Source: Cystobasidiopsis lactophilus (lineage: Eukaryota > Basidiomycota > Agaricostilbomycetes > Agaricostilbales > Chionosphaeraceae). Taken from it: a DNA stretch of 64,000 nucleotides. Where the stretch lies: NCBI GenBank assembly GCA_001599975.1, contig BCIO01000003.1, forward strand, positions 2,846,677 to 2,910,676, read 5' to 3'. Position 1 is the stretch's first letter; each line of letters begins with the position of its first letter. The notes beneath the pieces were generated by a model, which saw nothing but the letters and a program-made list of their open reading frames with translations, had not been told where the DNA came from and did no database searches. Both the position numbers and the translations under genes were made by a program. Below are positions 43,943 to 55,453 of the stretch, piece by piece.

Positions 43943-46900
43943 TATGCTATCAGGACCCTTCGTGAGAAGCCGAGAGCCTGTGGCAGCTGGCAATTTGCAT
44001 AGTTCGCCGTGCGTGACATCGTTTTGCCCGCGCCAGGTCTTTTGCCCATTCACACAGGGACGGACAGTCGGCCTGAAACCATCAAAGCTGCTCGAGTGGA
44101 GCACTTTCGACAATACCTGAACCAGAGTGGAAGCGTGGAACTTCGAGACGTCTGGGATGTCCATCGCTTCTCGGTCGACAGTCAATCAGGTACATTCTTC
44201 CGCCAAATGCTGTCCAAAAGGCCACGATTTGATATTTAATTTCAGTCTTCTGGCAGCATGTGTGGGACTACCTCGGTTTGCTTGGAGCGCCTGCCGAAAC
44301 TGTGAGTAGTACCCGCGTCTGAGAGCAAAGCTAACAATGTCTCCAACGTGGACCAGCTCTTCGATGCCACGCTACCTATGAATCAAACAAAGCACCTTAT
44401 CAACGCAGAGCTCAACTGGGCGGAAAACATGCTGCTGGCCCACCCCAATGCAAGACATCCGGACCGACTGGCTCTGGCTGGATGCGTTGAGGGTGGCCGC
44501 GAGATGAGTCGCCTCACGTGGAAGCAGCTATATGATTCAGTTGCTTCCGCTGTGAAAGCCCTTCAACACCTGGGTGTGAAGGAGGGCGATTGTGTAGCTG
44601 CCTTCTCTCCCAACAACTGGTGAGTTGTGCACTCGATTGAAGGAACACGCTTTTTGAAGTGAGTCATCAAGCGAGGCTGTGATTCTTCTGTTGGCAGCAA
44701 CAGCGATTGGGGCCGTCTTCACGTCTTGTCCGGCCGAGTTTGGCGTGGTGGCGACTTTGGAGCGACTGACCCAAATACGCCCTGTCATCCTCCTCACCGC
44801 TGATACCTACCTTTACGCCAATCACCATCACGACGTCACCGCTAAGTTGGCCGAAATCATTCCTGTTTTGTCCGTGCAAGGCCTCAAGTCCGTCGTCGTG
44901 GTTGGCCAACTTGAAGCCAGTCGCAAGTCGAAAATGCCGCTCCCAAAGGCCCAAGGAATAACGACCTCCGTTCATTGGAATGACTTTATGGCTTCGGGAA
45001 AGTCACCTTCGCCGACAATATTGTTTAATCGAGGCTCGGCGATGCGCCCTTTGTGGATCCTCTATTCCAGCGGTCAGCTCTTTGTTGTAGGAATTGCATA
45101 CTGAGTGCTGAGGTTTTTGGCTCAGGTACTACTGGCAAGCCAAAGGCTATCATACATTCAGCCGGTGGGATGCTGTTGGCGCAGTCCATGGTGGCAGCTT
45201 TCCACAACAACCTGGGGCCCGAGTAAGTGTCGGGCATTGGATGCGAGGGCTGCTGTGCTGACCTCATTGGGCACAGAGATCGCTATTTGCAGTTCACCAC
45301 GCTCGGGTGGACGATGTGGAACTTTTCTTTATCCAACATGGCCACAGGGTGTGCGATAGTAGTGTACGATGGGTCGCCTCTCCACCCTGGCAAAGGCGCC
45401 TTGTTCGATCTGGTTGATCGCTACTCGCTGACTGGCCTGGGACTTTCGTACGATATTTCCAACTTGCGTTGGGTTCTTTGCTGACCTGTGCGTCGACAGC
45501 CCTCGGTTCCTCCAAATTCTCGAGACTGCAGGCTACGCCCCCAACAAGCATCATTCGCTCCAATCCCTGAAGATGGTGTTGACTACCGGCTCTCCTTTGG
45601 CGCCCCAACAGTATGCGTTTCTGGACGAGCAGGTGCGCACCGGAGTGTACATCAATAATTCCAGTGGAGGGACCGACGTGAGGCTTCTCGCCGGTGCCAA
45701 ACATACTGATTTGCTGAGATGCATTCGTTTATCAGATATGCTCCATTTTCATGGGGTCGTCTCCATGTTTACCGGCTTGTCAGTCCAGCACTTGTCGTGG
45801 CGTGGCAAGGGCTGAACTTTCCTACAGATTACGGAGAGCTGCCGATTCCGGCTTTTGGGACTCAGATTGGTGAGCCCTTTCCCTTTGATTTCACGTGCGA
45901 TGCGGGTTGAAAGGATCGCTCTTGCCAGAGGTCTGGTCCGATGAAGGTGCGAGGCTTGGCTCCATCGAGATACCGCGGAGTCTTACCAGCGTTTTTCATA
46001 TAGGTGCACCAGTAGATGACGGACAAGAAGGCCATATGGTGGGCGCTCTTTCAAGCCTGCTCGCTTTCGAACTTATTTCTCGCCCATTAACAGGTTTGCA
46101 CAAAGCCTATTCCAAACACACCTCTAGGCTTTGTAGATGACCCAGACGACAAACGATACAACTCGACATACTTCGATTCCTTTTCTACTCAGATAGTGTG
46201 GAATCAGTCGGACTGGTGAGAGCACTTGCCACTGTCATCATTTGTAGCTGAGCCTATGAACACCCTTATGAGCTTCCAGGGTAGCGAGAAACCCTAGAAG
46301 CAAAGGGCTGAACATCTTGGGTCGGTCCGACGGCGTGCTGAAGTGCGTTCATTCGTTCCAATGCGTGCGGCTCGAGCAGACCATGACGATCCACACAGCC
46401 CAAGCGGAGTTCGATTTGGATCTTCGGAGCTGTACGCTGTTGTGGAAAAAATGACTACGGAGATCGACGACAGCATGGCCATCGGCCAGCGGATCGTTGG
46501 GGACGAGCGAGTGTGGGTTCAGAGTCAGAGGAGAGCTGGCCCAAAGTTTAAAACTAAAAGCTGCTTTCTTCAGGATTCTCTTTGTGAAGACTCTGGACGG
46601 CAAAGAGCTACAAGAAGGGACAGTCAAGCGCATCAAGGCGAACATCGAGAAAGCCTTGTCCAAACGACATGTCCCTGCGGTAATCATCCAGGCGCCGGAC
46701 CTGCCCTACACGGTAAGTAGTCCCTGAATAAGTTCGATCGGGATCCTCACATCAAGCTGTCATTCAGAGCAACATGAAGAAGTGCGAGATTGCAGTTAAA
46801 AAGGTCCGCTTTCCGTTCAGTCCTTTTCCCCTGAGCCTTACGCGGCATACTGTTCCAGGTACTAAATGGAGCCAGCCCTATGTCCGTCAATCGTACAGCT

Positions 46901-47041
46901 ATGGCGAATCCAGCCTCCCTGGATTGGTTTGCTATTGCCAAGTGAGTGTCGCCACCAAGTATTGAAAAATGAAAGCGACTGGCTAACGAGCAACGCAGCC
47001 GCCCGGAGCTGCACTTCAAGGGATATGGCAGCAAGCTCTAG
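43943..47041 (+). CDS. Acetoacetyl-CoA synthetase
   Basis: Activates acetoacetate to acetoacetyl-CoA with ATP. The N-terminal region gives THTG-like HTGTDSRPETIKAARVEHFR, QYLNQSGSVELRDVWDVHRF and, later, DATLPMNQTKHLINAELNWA. The adenylate-forming core has TWKQLYDSVASAVKALQHLG, TAIGAVFTSCPAEFGV and, across an intron, YSSGTTGKPKAIIHSAGGML. LGWTMWNFSLSNMATGCAIV and VYDGSPLHPGKGALFDLVDR are diagnostic of this enzyme over acetyl-CoA synthetase. ILETAGYAPNKHHSLQSLKM and LTTGSPLAPQQYAFLDEQV follow. The C-terminus rebuilds SVNRTAMANPASLDWFAIAN, then RPELHFKGYGSKL before TAG 47039-47041. At least twelve introns. The first exon and start are not settled; clear coding begins at about 44040. Confidence 0.85.
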
Positions 47042-47262
47042 ATGCAATATACCGACCCACTGCACGGTCCCGTGCAACTTTGATCGCTGAGCAGAGGCAT
47101 CTCCCAAAGTCGGAGCACCACCCGCTTCCCGTCTGCCACATATCACGGTTTCAATGAAGTCGAAAACAACTTTGCATTGTAATTTGGTCACTGCATTATT
47201 CATTGCATCCCTGTCCTGCTATGCCCTTGTGAAACCAAATCCTTCGAGAGTTAACAGACAGC

Positions 47263-49705
47263 TCAAGCCTTTTGCACCAATTCAGCTCTGGTGATTGCTA
47301 CCTCATCCTTGCCGCCGAAGAGAGCGGCCGTCTCCTCGAGAGGCTGGAAACAAAATGGTCAGTTTGAGGCAACAAGAGGCCGGACAAAGAACGAATGCGC
47401 ACAACGCCCTTGGTTTCGACAACTGTAGCCTCAATGTGAGTATTGCTCGGAATGGAACGGATTGGTAGAACGCACCAAAGATGTAGCAAAGAATAGCCAT
47501 AGCGACTTCCAAGCCGACGAAGACGAAGATGACTGTGGCGATGTCAGCGCGAGGAGACAGCGTGTTCGAGAAAAGCACTTGCATTTATAACCCAGGTTCT
47601 TGATGCTTATGAGGCAAAACAACGCGTCAAAAATGTCCTTGTGCGGTAAGTCAGTCAACCTCACCCAATGGGGGCCGATTGGGTGACCCTGCTTAGACGT
47701 AAGCGACGTCGGCTTTGCATTCAAATTGAGAAAACATACCAGATGTTGATGCCAGCGAGCGTTCCCAGACCAATCTGGACTCCTTTGGCGCGAAGATGGG
47801 TGGGCCAGACCTGGAATCGCAACCTATTCAGTGGCGGGCCTCCCTCAGAGATAAATTCTGCCTCACCTCCGAGATATAGACGAAGCTGGGAATCTCGACA
47901 GTAATGTAGCCAGCCTGAAGTACACCAGGATTAGGGGGTTGCGGCACCCAGAGAGGCAGACGAACCATGAAGAGATACAAGAAAGCCACGGCAGCGTTCT
48001 TGCCGGCCTTGTTGTCAGAGTCCTGGTAGAAGCGCACAAGGACGGCATAGCAGGTGAGGGTGATGATGCAAAGCGTGGGGCAGGCGATCACCAGAGGTCG
48101 GCGACCGATCTTGTCGACGATGAACATAAAGAAAAACGAGAAGACGGGCGCGATAGTGATCCAGCCGGCAGAGAGAAAGAGCTGGTCGTGAGGGCCAAAG
48201 CCCAGGGACGCGTATAGCGAGGGGCCGAAGTTGGCGATGGCGAGCACACCGGAGAAGTTCATGCCGCTGATGGCCAGGATACAGATGAGGGCTCGGTTCC
48301 TCAAGCTGCGAGTCTTGACGATGTAGGTCCAGGAGTGGTCAAGCTTGGCTTCCAGCTTGGCTTGAGCGTCGATCTGCTCGGCATCGATATGGGCGTAGCT
48401 GTCGTGGGGATCGTGGACATTTTTGTCTGTGAACCATGGAGATGGCTTAACATGTAAGCTGGGCACGTTAAGAGCATCGAGTGATGATCACACGCACGCA
48501 TCTTCTTGAGAACTTCGAGGGCTTCATCGTAGCGGCCTTGCGACATCATATACCGTGGCGTTTCCGGAACGAACAAGAGGCCGATGATCATGCAGAGCGG
48601 GAAGAAGATCGACAGGAGCATCTGGGCAGGCCCTCAGCGCTCGTTTCTGGTAAGGGGAGGTTCACTTACGGGTCCGCGCCAGGCGTTGGGGCTGTCAACG
48701 TAGGAGAAAGCAACGCCGATCCAAGAGACGAATGCATAGGAGACAGCGATCCTTCGGGTTCTGTCAGCTTGGAGGCAAGTGAATGACGAGGGAGCAAACG
48801 TACATCAGGCCCACCAGGCCACCGATGAAGCCTCTGGTCTCTGTGATGCTGAGCTCACTGGTATACATCAACGCCATCTGGCCGGATGGGATGCCACCAA
48901 GTCCGCAGCAAGCACGACCCTACGAGATGGCCAGCTATCAATATTGCGTTCTGCAATCTTTCGAGACCACTCACAATCAGCAACATTGTCCAAGAGTTCA
49001 CCGAGCCACCAATCAAAGCCAGGCCAATGATCGCCATGGAGCCGGTGTAAAGGAAACCAATCTTGCCTGGAGACCACGGTCAGCGGAAGGCCATTTTCGA
49101 GAGAGCATGAACGAACGGCCCCAGCGGTTGGCCACAGCGCCAGCTATGAAAAGACCAAAAAAGGCCCCTGCGTTATAAACAGAGCTAGAGGTCTGTTTTG
49201 AGCCGACGAACATTAACAGAACAAGAACCAGAGGGTGACTCACGCCGTAGCGCCCTCGAGCAGAGCCAAGTTGGGCTGGTTCGCAAAGTCAAAGTACGCT
49301 CCCATGGAGGGTTGGGCCTGTGGCAAACCTCTGGTCAATGGGCGGTTTGCGGCCGCGTAACAGTAAGCACAACTCACAAGTGAGCTTCCAATGATGTTCG
49401 CGGTAACACCCCAAGTGAAGCCACCCAAAGTGGCCCATAGATTGATGCCGAGGATGTATCGGTTCAAGCTGGCTCAGGAGTGAGCAAGCTGTCCGCGCGG
49501 AAGAGGAATGAGCCAGTTCACCTGCTACGCGAGCGGGCATGGAGCTGAGCCTCCTGGAACTCGACGATCTCTTGGCTACATCGAAAACGATTCAGGCTTA
49601 AAATTTAAAGCGCTCGAGGGCAGGGTCTCACTGGTCAATGCCATGTTTGCCGCCCGCCTCCAGCGTCACCTTCTCGTTCGATTCGGATCTTTCGCTCGTG
49701 TTCAT
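47263..49705 (-). CDS. MFS sugar transporter
   Basis: Twelve-helix sugar/H+ symporter type. ATG 49705 gives MNTSERSESNEKVTLEAGGK, then by splicing EIVEFQEAQLHARS, RYILGINLWATLGGFTWGVT and AQPSMGAYFDFANQPNLALL. The first half includes AGAFFGLFIAGAVANRWGRS (loop 2-3 motif). The centre has FFPLCMIIGLLFVPETPRYM, the PETPR family motif, then the long loop with LKKMR. The second half has NFSGVLAIANFGPSLYASLG and FFFMFIVDKIGRRPLVIACP. The tail is PLEETAALFGGKDE and TRAELVQKA, ending at TGA 47263-47265. It resembles fungal lactose/hexose permeases. Its promoter faces that of the Zn2Cys6 regulator. Substrate unknown. Confidence 0.85.
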
Positions 49706-50659
49706 CAGGGCGTATGCGCGTGCGAGGAGGAACAGAAAGAGAAGTAAAAAGCTGGAGAAAGCAATGGAGAATTTGCCAGATCTCCCCGCAACGAATATCC
49801 GCCACTCGAGCCTGCTGCCGTCGAAGATATAGGGCAGGACACGCAGAACGCCACAGTTGTTGTGCAATCAGACACACGGATTAGCGAAAGAATATTCAGC
49901 CTAATGAAGGGGTTCCCGGGGACTGCCCGGCACGGCACCATGATAAAAAGAATCGCGCAAAGAGCGGATTATTATCCGCGGGACGGCGCCTCGAGGGCGA
50001 TGCGGAGACTCCGCTAAGCACGAAGATTATTGGCCAATATACAGAGGGCGTCCACCGAAACAGGAGTCACACGTTCAACACTCCTTTTTATAAACGTCCA
50101 TCCGCCACCGCCAACGTCGAAGCCCGCACAAACAAACTGTGGCAGTAATCGTTGATCTATATTTGGCTTGGAGACGATCGGCATCGTTGGCATTCAAAAG
50201 GCAGGCAAATTGCAAGCAACGGCGGGCAAGGCAGCAGCTTTGAATGGTCGAACGCAGAAAAGATTCAAGCAACGCAAAGTTGGTGAGGGGCCCCAGAGAC
50301 GGTTCCGCTGCGTTCCTATGAGGAGACCACCGTGGATCGTCCAGTTGCTCGCCCCGGCCAGCTTCTGGCTCGGTAAAGTCGGCTCCACTTCTCACAAGAA
50401 AGTTTTGGCGTTGGAGGCTCCACTACTGGAACCCTAACCTGGACGACGAACACACAACAGCTTCTGAGCCTGGCTTTCATATCAGACTGAGGCACATCGC
50501 GACCACTCGAGGCGCAAAAGGCGGGGTCGGTCCAGGGCGGGGCAGCCAGGGTCGCTCGGAGATGCCGTGGTCTGCATCGTCCACCTTCGTCGTCGTCGTT
50601 GTCTCTGAGCTGCCCATATCGATCGACTGTGTACCCAGACAACGCATTAGAGGCTTCAA
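49706..50659. promoter_or_regulatory. Divergent promoter region between sugar transporter and Zn2Cys6 regulator
   Basis: The longest clean intergenic stretch in the 40-58 kb block, about 950 bp, between the start codons of a minus-strand transporter and a plus-strand regulator. No coding exon or RNA gene seen. Shared control is inferred from arrangement only; I did not identify a specific operator. Confidence 0.4.
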
Positions 50660-53606
50660 ATGGACGAGTCGTACGGATCGGATGGTGTGCCGGCCAAAAA
50701 GCGGAGAGTGAAGCAGGCTTGTAAAGTGCGGGCTCCCTTCACACGAATGATGGTGGCGTTAACAATCGTCTTGCTTCAAGGTTTGCGCTGCAAAGAGAGC
50801 CAAGGTGACCTTCGCAGCCAGTTGAAAGGCTCCCGAGAGGCAAAAAGCGCTGAAGCCAAAACATGACATCCGCAGTGCACCGGCGAACACCCTGTATGCT
50901 CGAGCTGCATTCAAGCCGGCCTAGAAACTCAATGTAGCTACGACATCCCCAAGAAGAGGCAGGCCGCCCCAGGAAACTGTCTTAGGAGCCAAAAAACTGA
51001 CCTCACTTTTGCAGGGGCCCTCCTCGCGGTTACATGCGCTCCAACGGCACTTCTCAGCCATCGCTCAAGCAAGTCGGACGCTCAGAGGGCCTGATATCGC
51101 CAGTAGGGTCGACCGACCGGACCATGGAGCCGCTCAACACCACACCCCGTACAAATGACCACCTAGCCCTGCCGCCGGAAGCGAACGCCGCTTTCGCTTT
51201 GAGTCGATGTAAGCTTTTCTTTCGCTTGAAATGCGCTCTCCGCGACTCACCTAAGAGCAGTGCAACGCCTGGACCCGCCGCCCTTCCTCACATCGCCGAT
51301 TGGGCGGGAGCACTTCTTGCCACCTCCCATTCGCGACATCGGACCGATAGCGAGCCCAGAAGCCTCTGGATCTACGGCAAGAACAAAGGAGGTCCGGCCC
51401 GTGCTGCCAGAGTCTCGCCATTCCGTGCAAGATTGGGCGCTGTCAGGGTCCGGTCCGGACGCGACCTTGTCCCGCATGGACGGTGGCACTGACAGCGATG
51501 CCCCGGCGTCTTATCGCGGTGGAGCTAGCGGCATTCCTCAAATCCAGTCAGAGTCGGATAGAAAAGGCGAGCGGGCGACCGCGCATCTGCCACAAAGTTG
51601 CCGTTCTTCTGCCTCCAACTACTCGAGCAACCGCCCTCCAAATGACGATATGGTGATGGACGAGCTCTTCGTTGCGCAAGCATTTAAAGATTTGGGGCCG
51701 GACTTCGGCTTTGCTCCCACTGATGCGCTATTCGACCCCTTGGCCCACCCAACTCACATGTCGTTTGGCACGATGGTCCCCGATAGAGTCCACAAGCTCT
51801 TGTTCGACACCTACTGGCAAACCTATCACAACAGCTGGCCGATGCTGTATAGCCCAGATCCCGCTTTGCGAACTCACACCTACTACTCGCAATGGCCGGC
51901 ACTTTACAATGCCATCTGTGCGGTTGTGGCGAAAATGGTCAATCCGGAGGCTCTGCAAGTAGCGGCGCACCCTTACAACATCAGCTGCGACACCCTGGGC
52001 CACTATTTCTTCAACCGCGCGCGCTACTTTCTTGCGAAAACCAATTACAAGTCAGATATACGGACTGTTCAAGCTACCCTGGTTCGTCAGCATCTTCTGC
52101 TAGATCGTCTGGGCTGGTTTAATAGTCAAATCTGCAGCTGATGGGCATCCGCGAAAATGGGCATGGCCGCTTGACGCAATTGTGGAACTACATCGGCATG
52201 GCGTGCAGGATGGCCATTGATTTGGGACTGCATCGGAGCTCAGCGTTCGCAGAAGAGAGTGGACAGGCCCTCACGACTGCAGAGAAAGAGGAGCGCTCGA
52301 GGACGTTCTTTGTCAGTAAGTGAACACCCTTGTCACACCTGCTCTTGCTTTGGCTAACAGGACTCTCACCAGCATACTGCTGCGACAAGAATGCAGCTGC
52401 CATTTTGGGCCGGCCCATCTTCATCCGGGCCGACGATTTTGACACCGAGCTGCCTGAACAGTTCGACGACTTCGACGAGCGCAGCCCGTGGCAGCTTACA
52501 GGACCTAGTTCTCCTAGCAGCCCCGTGAACGGCGCATCGGCGATGGTTCCTCGCATGTGCATCTCCCACCTCACTGCGTTCGGCCACCTCTCGACCATCG
52601 TGGGCAACATCCTTTCTTCGGTCTACGCCGTCAAGCGGAAACGCACCTACAAGCAGACGCAAGAGGGAGGAATGCTTCAAGATTTGTCGAGTCGCTTGCA
52701 GCAGTGGTATGCTCACCTTGTGCCGCTGTTCCGCTGGGAGCCGGGCGAGGCGCACCAAATGCCACCACACTCGTACGCACCCTTCCTTATCGAACGCCTG
52801 GCCTTATTCTGATTCTTTGCGTGACACAGATACATTCTGAACTGCTGGTACTGGGTCTCAGTGATCCTGCTGCACCGACCGTTCATCCCGTTCAGCTCTG
52901 GCATCATCTGGCAGGACGACCACGGCACTTCGCCGCATTGGATTTGCACCTTTGCGGCCGACCGAATCTGCGATATCGTGGAGGAGTACCAAAAGCGCTT
53001 TGGTCTCAGGACTGTCTCTGGCAACATCGTATAGTAGGCTGCTCATTGTGCCACACCGTCGCTTTTGCTGACAGAGCAACTCCAGCATCATCTTCACGAG
53101 TGCTATCATGCATTTGGCCAATGCCACGCACCCCGATAAGAAGATCGCTGACGATGCCAAAGTCCGCTTTGAACAGGTGCGCGAAACTTCTGCCTTTGAA
53201 AGGGGCGGATGCTAATGGGGAAGTGCTGCAGTTGATCAAGAACCTCGAAGAGCTGACCGTCGTCTGGGCGGGTGCGGAGCAGCATCTCAAGATCCTCGTC
53301 AACCTGGTGGAGACGCGAGAATCGGACCCAGCTCAAGACGACTGGGTGCTGCCATCCTATGTCAACTCGCGCGCGGTCTCCCCCAGCGCCCAGCCGAACG
53401 ACGACTTTGACCTGTTCCACTTCAACTCGCTCTTCCCGGCCACGGACAACTGGACGGGCTTGCCAGTTTGGCAAGACTTGCCACACTCGGTGAGAGCGCT
53501 CATGCCTTTCCTTCCTGGTGGTGTGCGCTGATCAGTCTGCATGTGGCGCCAGATCAATCCTTCTGATTGGAACTCCTTCTCGACCTATTACAATAATCGC
53601 CCCTAG
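50660..53606 (+). CDS. Zn2Cys6 fungal transcription factor
   Basis: ATG 50660 gives MDESYGSDGVPAKKRRVKQA. The zinc cluster is rebuilt over three exons: CKVCAAKRAK, then CTGEHPVCSSCIQAGLETQC, with spacing C-x2-C-x6-C-x6-C-x2-C-x8-C. SYDIPKKRQAAP follows as the basic linker. The junction to the next exon (around 50980-51015, leading to GPPRGYMRSNGTSQPSLKQV) is not resolved: no simple GT-AG pair keeps the frame. The middle-homology domain has FGTMVPDRVHKLLFDTYWQT, YHNSWPMLYSPDPALRTHTY, LWNYIGMACRMAIDLGLHRS and YCCDKNAAAILGRPIFIRAD. The last exons include ILLHRPFIPFSSG and a tail ending NPSDWNSFSTYYNNRP. Expected nuclear regulator, possibly of the divergent transporter. Confidence 0.82.
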
Positions 53607-53811
53607 ACGGCGAGCGGGCGAGCCGAAGTTGGGGAGGTCTGGGGATGTAGATAGAGGGGCAAATGCGGTCATCTAATCCAACCAAGGCGCAGTGGAGTCA
53701 CTGCTTGGCTTTGACAGGCATCGGTCGCTGGCACCAGACCACAATCGGGCGCTGGCCAGAGGGCGCCAAGGGCGAGTGACAAGCTCGACCCCAAACAACC
53801 GCGCGCCCACA

Positions 53812-54979
53812 ATGAGCGTCCAGCCCTTCGTTCAGTCGTTCCAATCGTTCCACGACAAGTTCACCGTCGACGTGGTGGTCGAAGATGGGCCGGCCACCGT
53901 GTTCGACTTGCCTCCCCGCCAGCCCGAGCTCGAGGCCGATGTCCAGCGTCGAGTTGGAGTGGTCAAGGTCTTCTTCTGCGAAAAGGGCTACGGGTGCGTT
54001 CTGCCTTGACTTCTGCCCGGCCAGAATGATCTAACATGGGCCAGCAACAGCTTCATCGTCGACTCGAACCCGCTCGAGCTCGGAGGCCACGACAGTGAGT
54101 GGTGCTTGCCCCCGCCAAATCGCGCTGGCTGACCGCCTCCTTGGGCAGTCTTCGTCCACCACAACGTCATCTTGAGCGAGTGCCAGTCCGGAGAAGGCTT
54201 CAAGAGCCTTTGCCCCAGTGCGTTTATGCGCATTGACAGCATATGCGCCTCGACTGAGAGCGATGCACAGAGGAGCAGGTCGAGTACTACGTCCATAGAG
54301 GTGCCAAGGGCTACTACGCCTCCCACGTCACTGGCAGAGGTCTCCCGCCTCCTCGCAGCTTTGTGGGTGCAAATCAGCTGAACTTCGTGTTCTTGCGCAG
54401 ATGGCTCGGACTGCCGCGGCCACCCTGAAGCTGCCTTCGGCAAATAGTACGTCTGAAGCCCTGTGACAGTCTAAAGCATTGTCAGGTTAAACTTGCGAAT
54501 TCCAGCACCAAAGAGAAGGAGCCTGTCTGTGAGTGTTTCCATTGTGGCCAATGGCGTTCGCCCTCACGTTTAACGCGATGGCACGAGCAGCCACCACCGT
54601 CCGCAAGAGTCCCGTGCACCCTGTCCATCCCAGACATGCTCCTCACCAAGAGAATGTGGTGCTCCAGCCCGACGATGATGCCTTTTCGCTCCGCCACCTC
54701 GAGCGCGCCTTGCCTGCCGTCCACGCTCATGCTCCTCGACCCCAATACCCCTCGACGGCATTCTCTGCCCTGACTCACTTCTACGAGAGCGAGCAGGAGA
54801 GTGAGGAGGAGAACGCTTTGATCGACTCGGTGTTCGCCGCGCGCCAGTGCTTGTTCTCGCCCACTTTGTCCGAGCGAGGCACGCCCCTGGTGGAGCCCAA
54901 CTACCATCAGCAACGCCAGAGGATTTTCAACGGCGTCGACGCCAGCAACTATCGCTTTCCTGGCTCCTCCATCTGGTAG
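53812..54979 (+). CDS. Cold-shock-domain protein
   Basis: MSVQPFVQSFQSFHDKFTVD, then VVVEDGPATVFDLPPRQPEL, leads to the cold-shock core RRVGVVKVFFCEKGYGFIVD, rebuilt across an intron. RNP-1-like KGYGFI and RNP-2-like DIFVHHNVI are both present, joined by an extended loop (SNPLELGGH). The fold ends with EQVEYYVHRGAKGYYASHVT, split by small introns. A second part of about 150 residues (STTVRKSPVHPVHPRHAPHQ, FSLRHLERALPAVHAHAPRP, a run of acidic residues, then GVDASNYRFPGSSIW) is not recognised and looks disordered. Single-strand RNA or DNA binding is expected. Seven small exons join in frame. Stop TAG 54977-54979. Confidence 0.78.
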
Positions 54980-55453
54980 ATAGAGCTGCGTCGACTTCAA
55001 CTCTCACGGCTGGGCCCACCACTTTTTTTGCACACCTTCGTTTTTTCGTCCTGTCGTATATTCAGTTCAGCATACCTCCAAGAAAAAGCAGCATCTTTTA
55101 CCTCCCGCAGTGCATACGCAAGCTGTATCTCGCTCTCCTCAAAAGCAGATTCGACTCGTTTCGCCACTCGTTTTTTTGCACTCCGACTAGGCTTTACCAA
55201 AGACGCTACACTCAGCACCCCATTTTGTTGACCACCCTCGGCTTGATATATCCTGCAAGCGCATCGTCCGGACCGAATAGCAGTGATCCTCGTAGATTGA
55301 AAGGGCTAATTTCCTCCATGCAACCAAAACCGCATATGGGCCTGCCCTCCCAACCTAATCGTTCGGCATGGACACGATTGCGACAATGAGATGAACGAGA
55401 GCTTAAGCAAGCTTGCTGATGGGGTGGCATGAGCACAATTAGCCAAGTTGATA
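54980..55453. other. Intergenic between convergent genes
   Basis: Holds the 3' ends of the cold-shock gene and HRD1. Three runs of six or seven Ts (about 55024, 55043 and 55170) could act as Pol III terminators, but no tRNA or 5S-like sequence was found upstream of them. Confidence 0.4.

Noticed and set aside
54980-55260. Pol III RNA gene suggested by three T-runs
   Set aside because: No A or B box, tRNA fold or 5S-like sequence precedes any of the runs.
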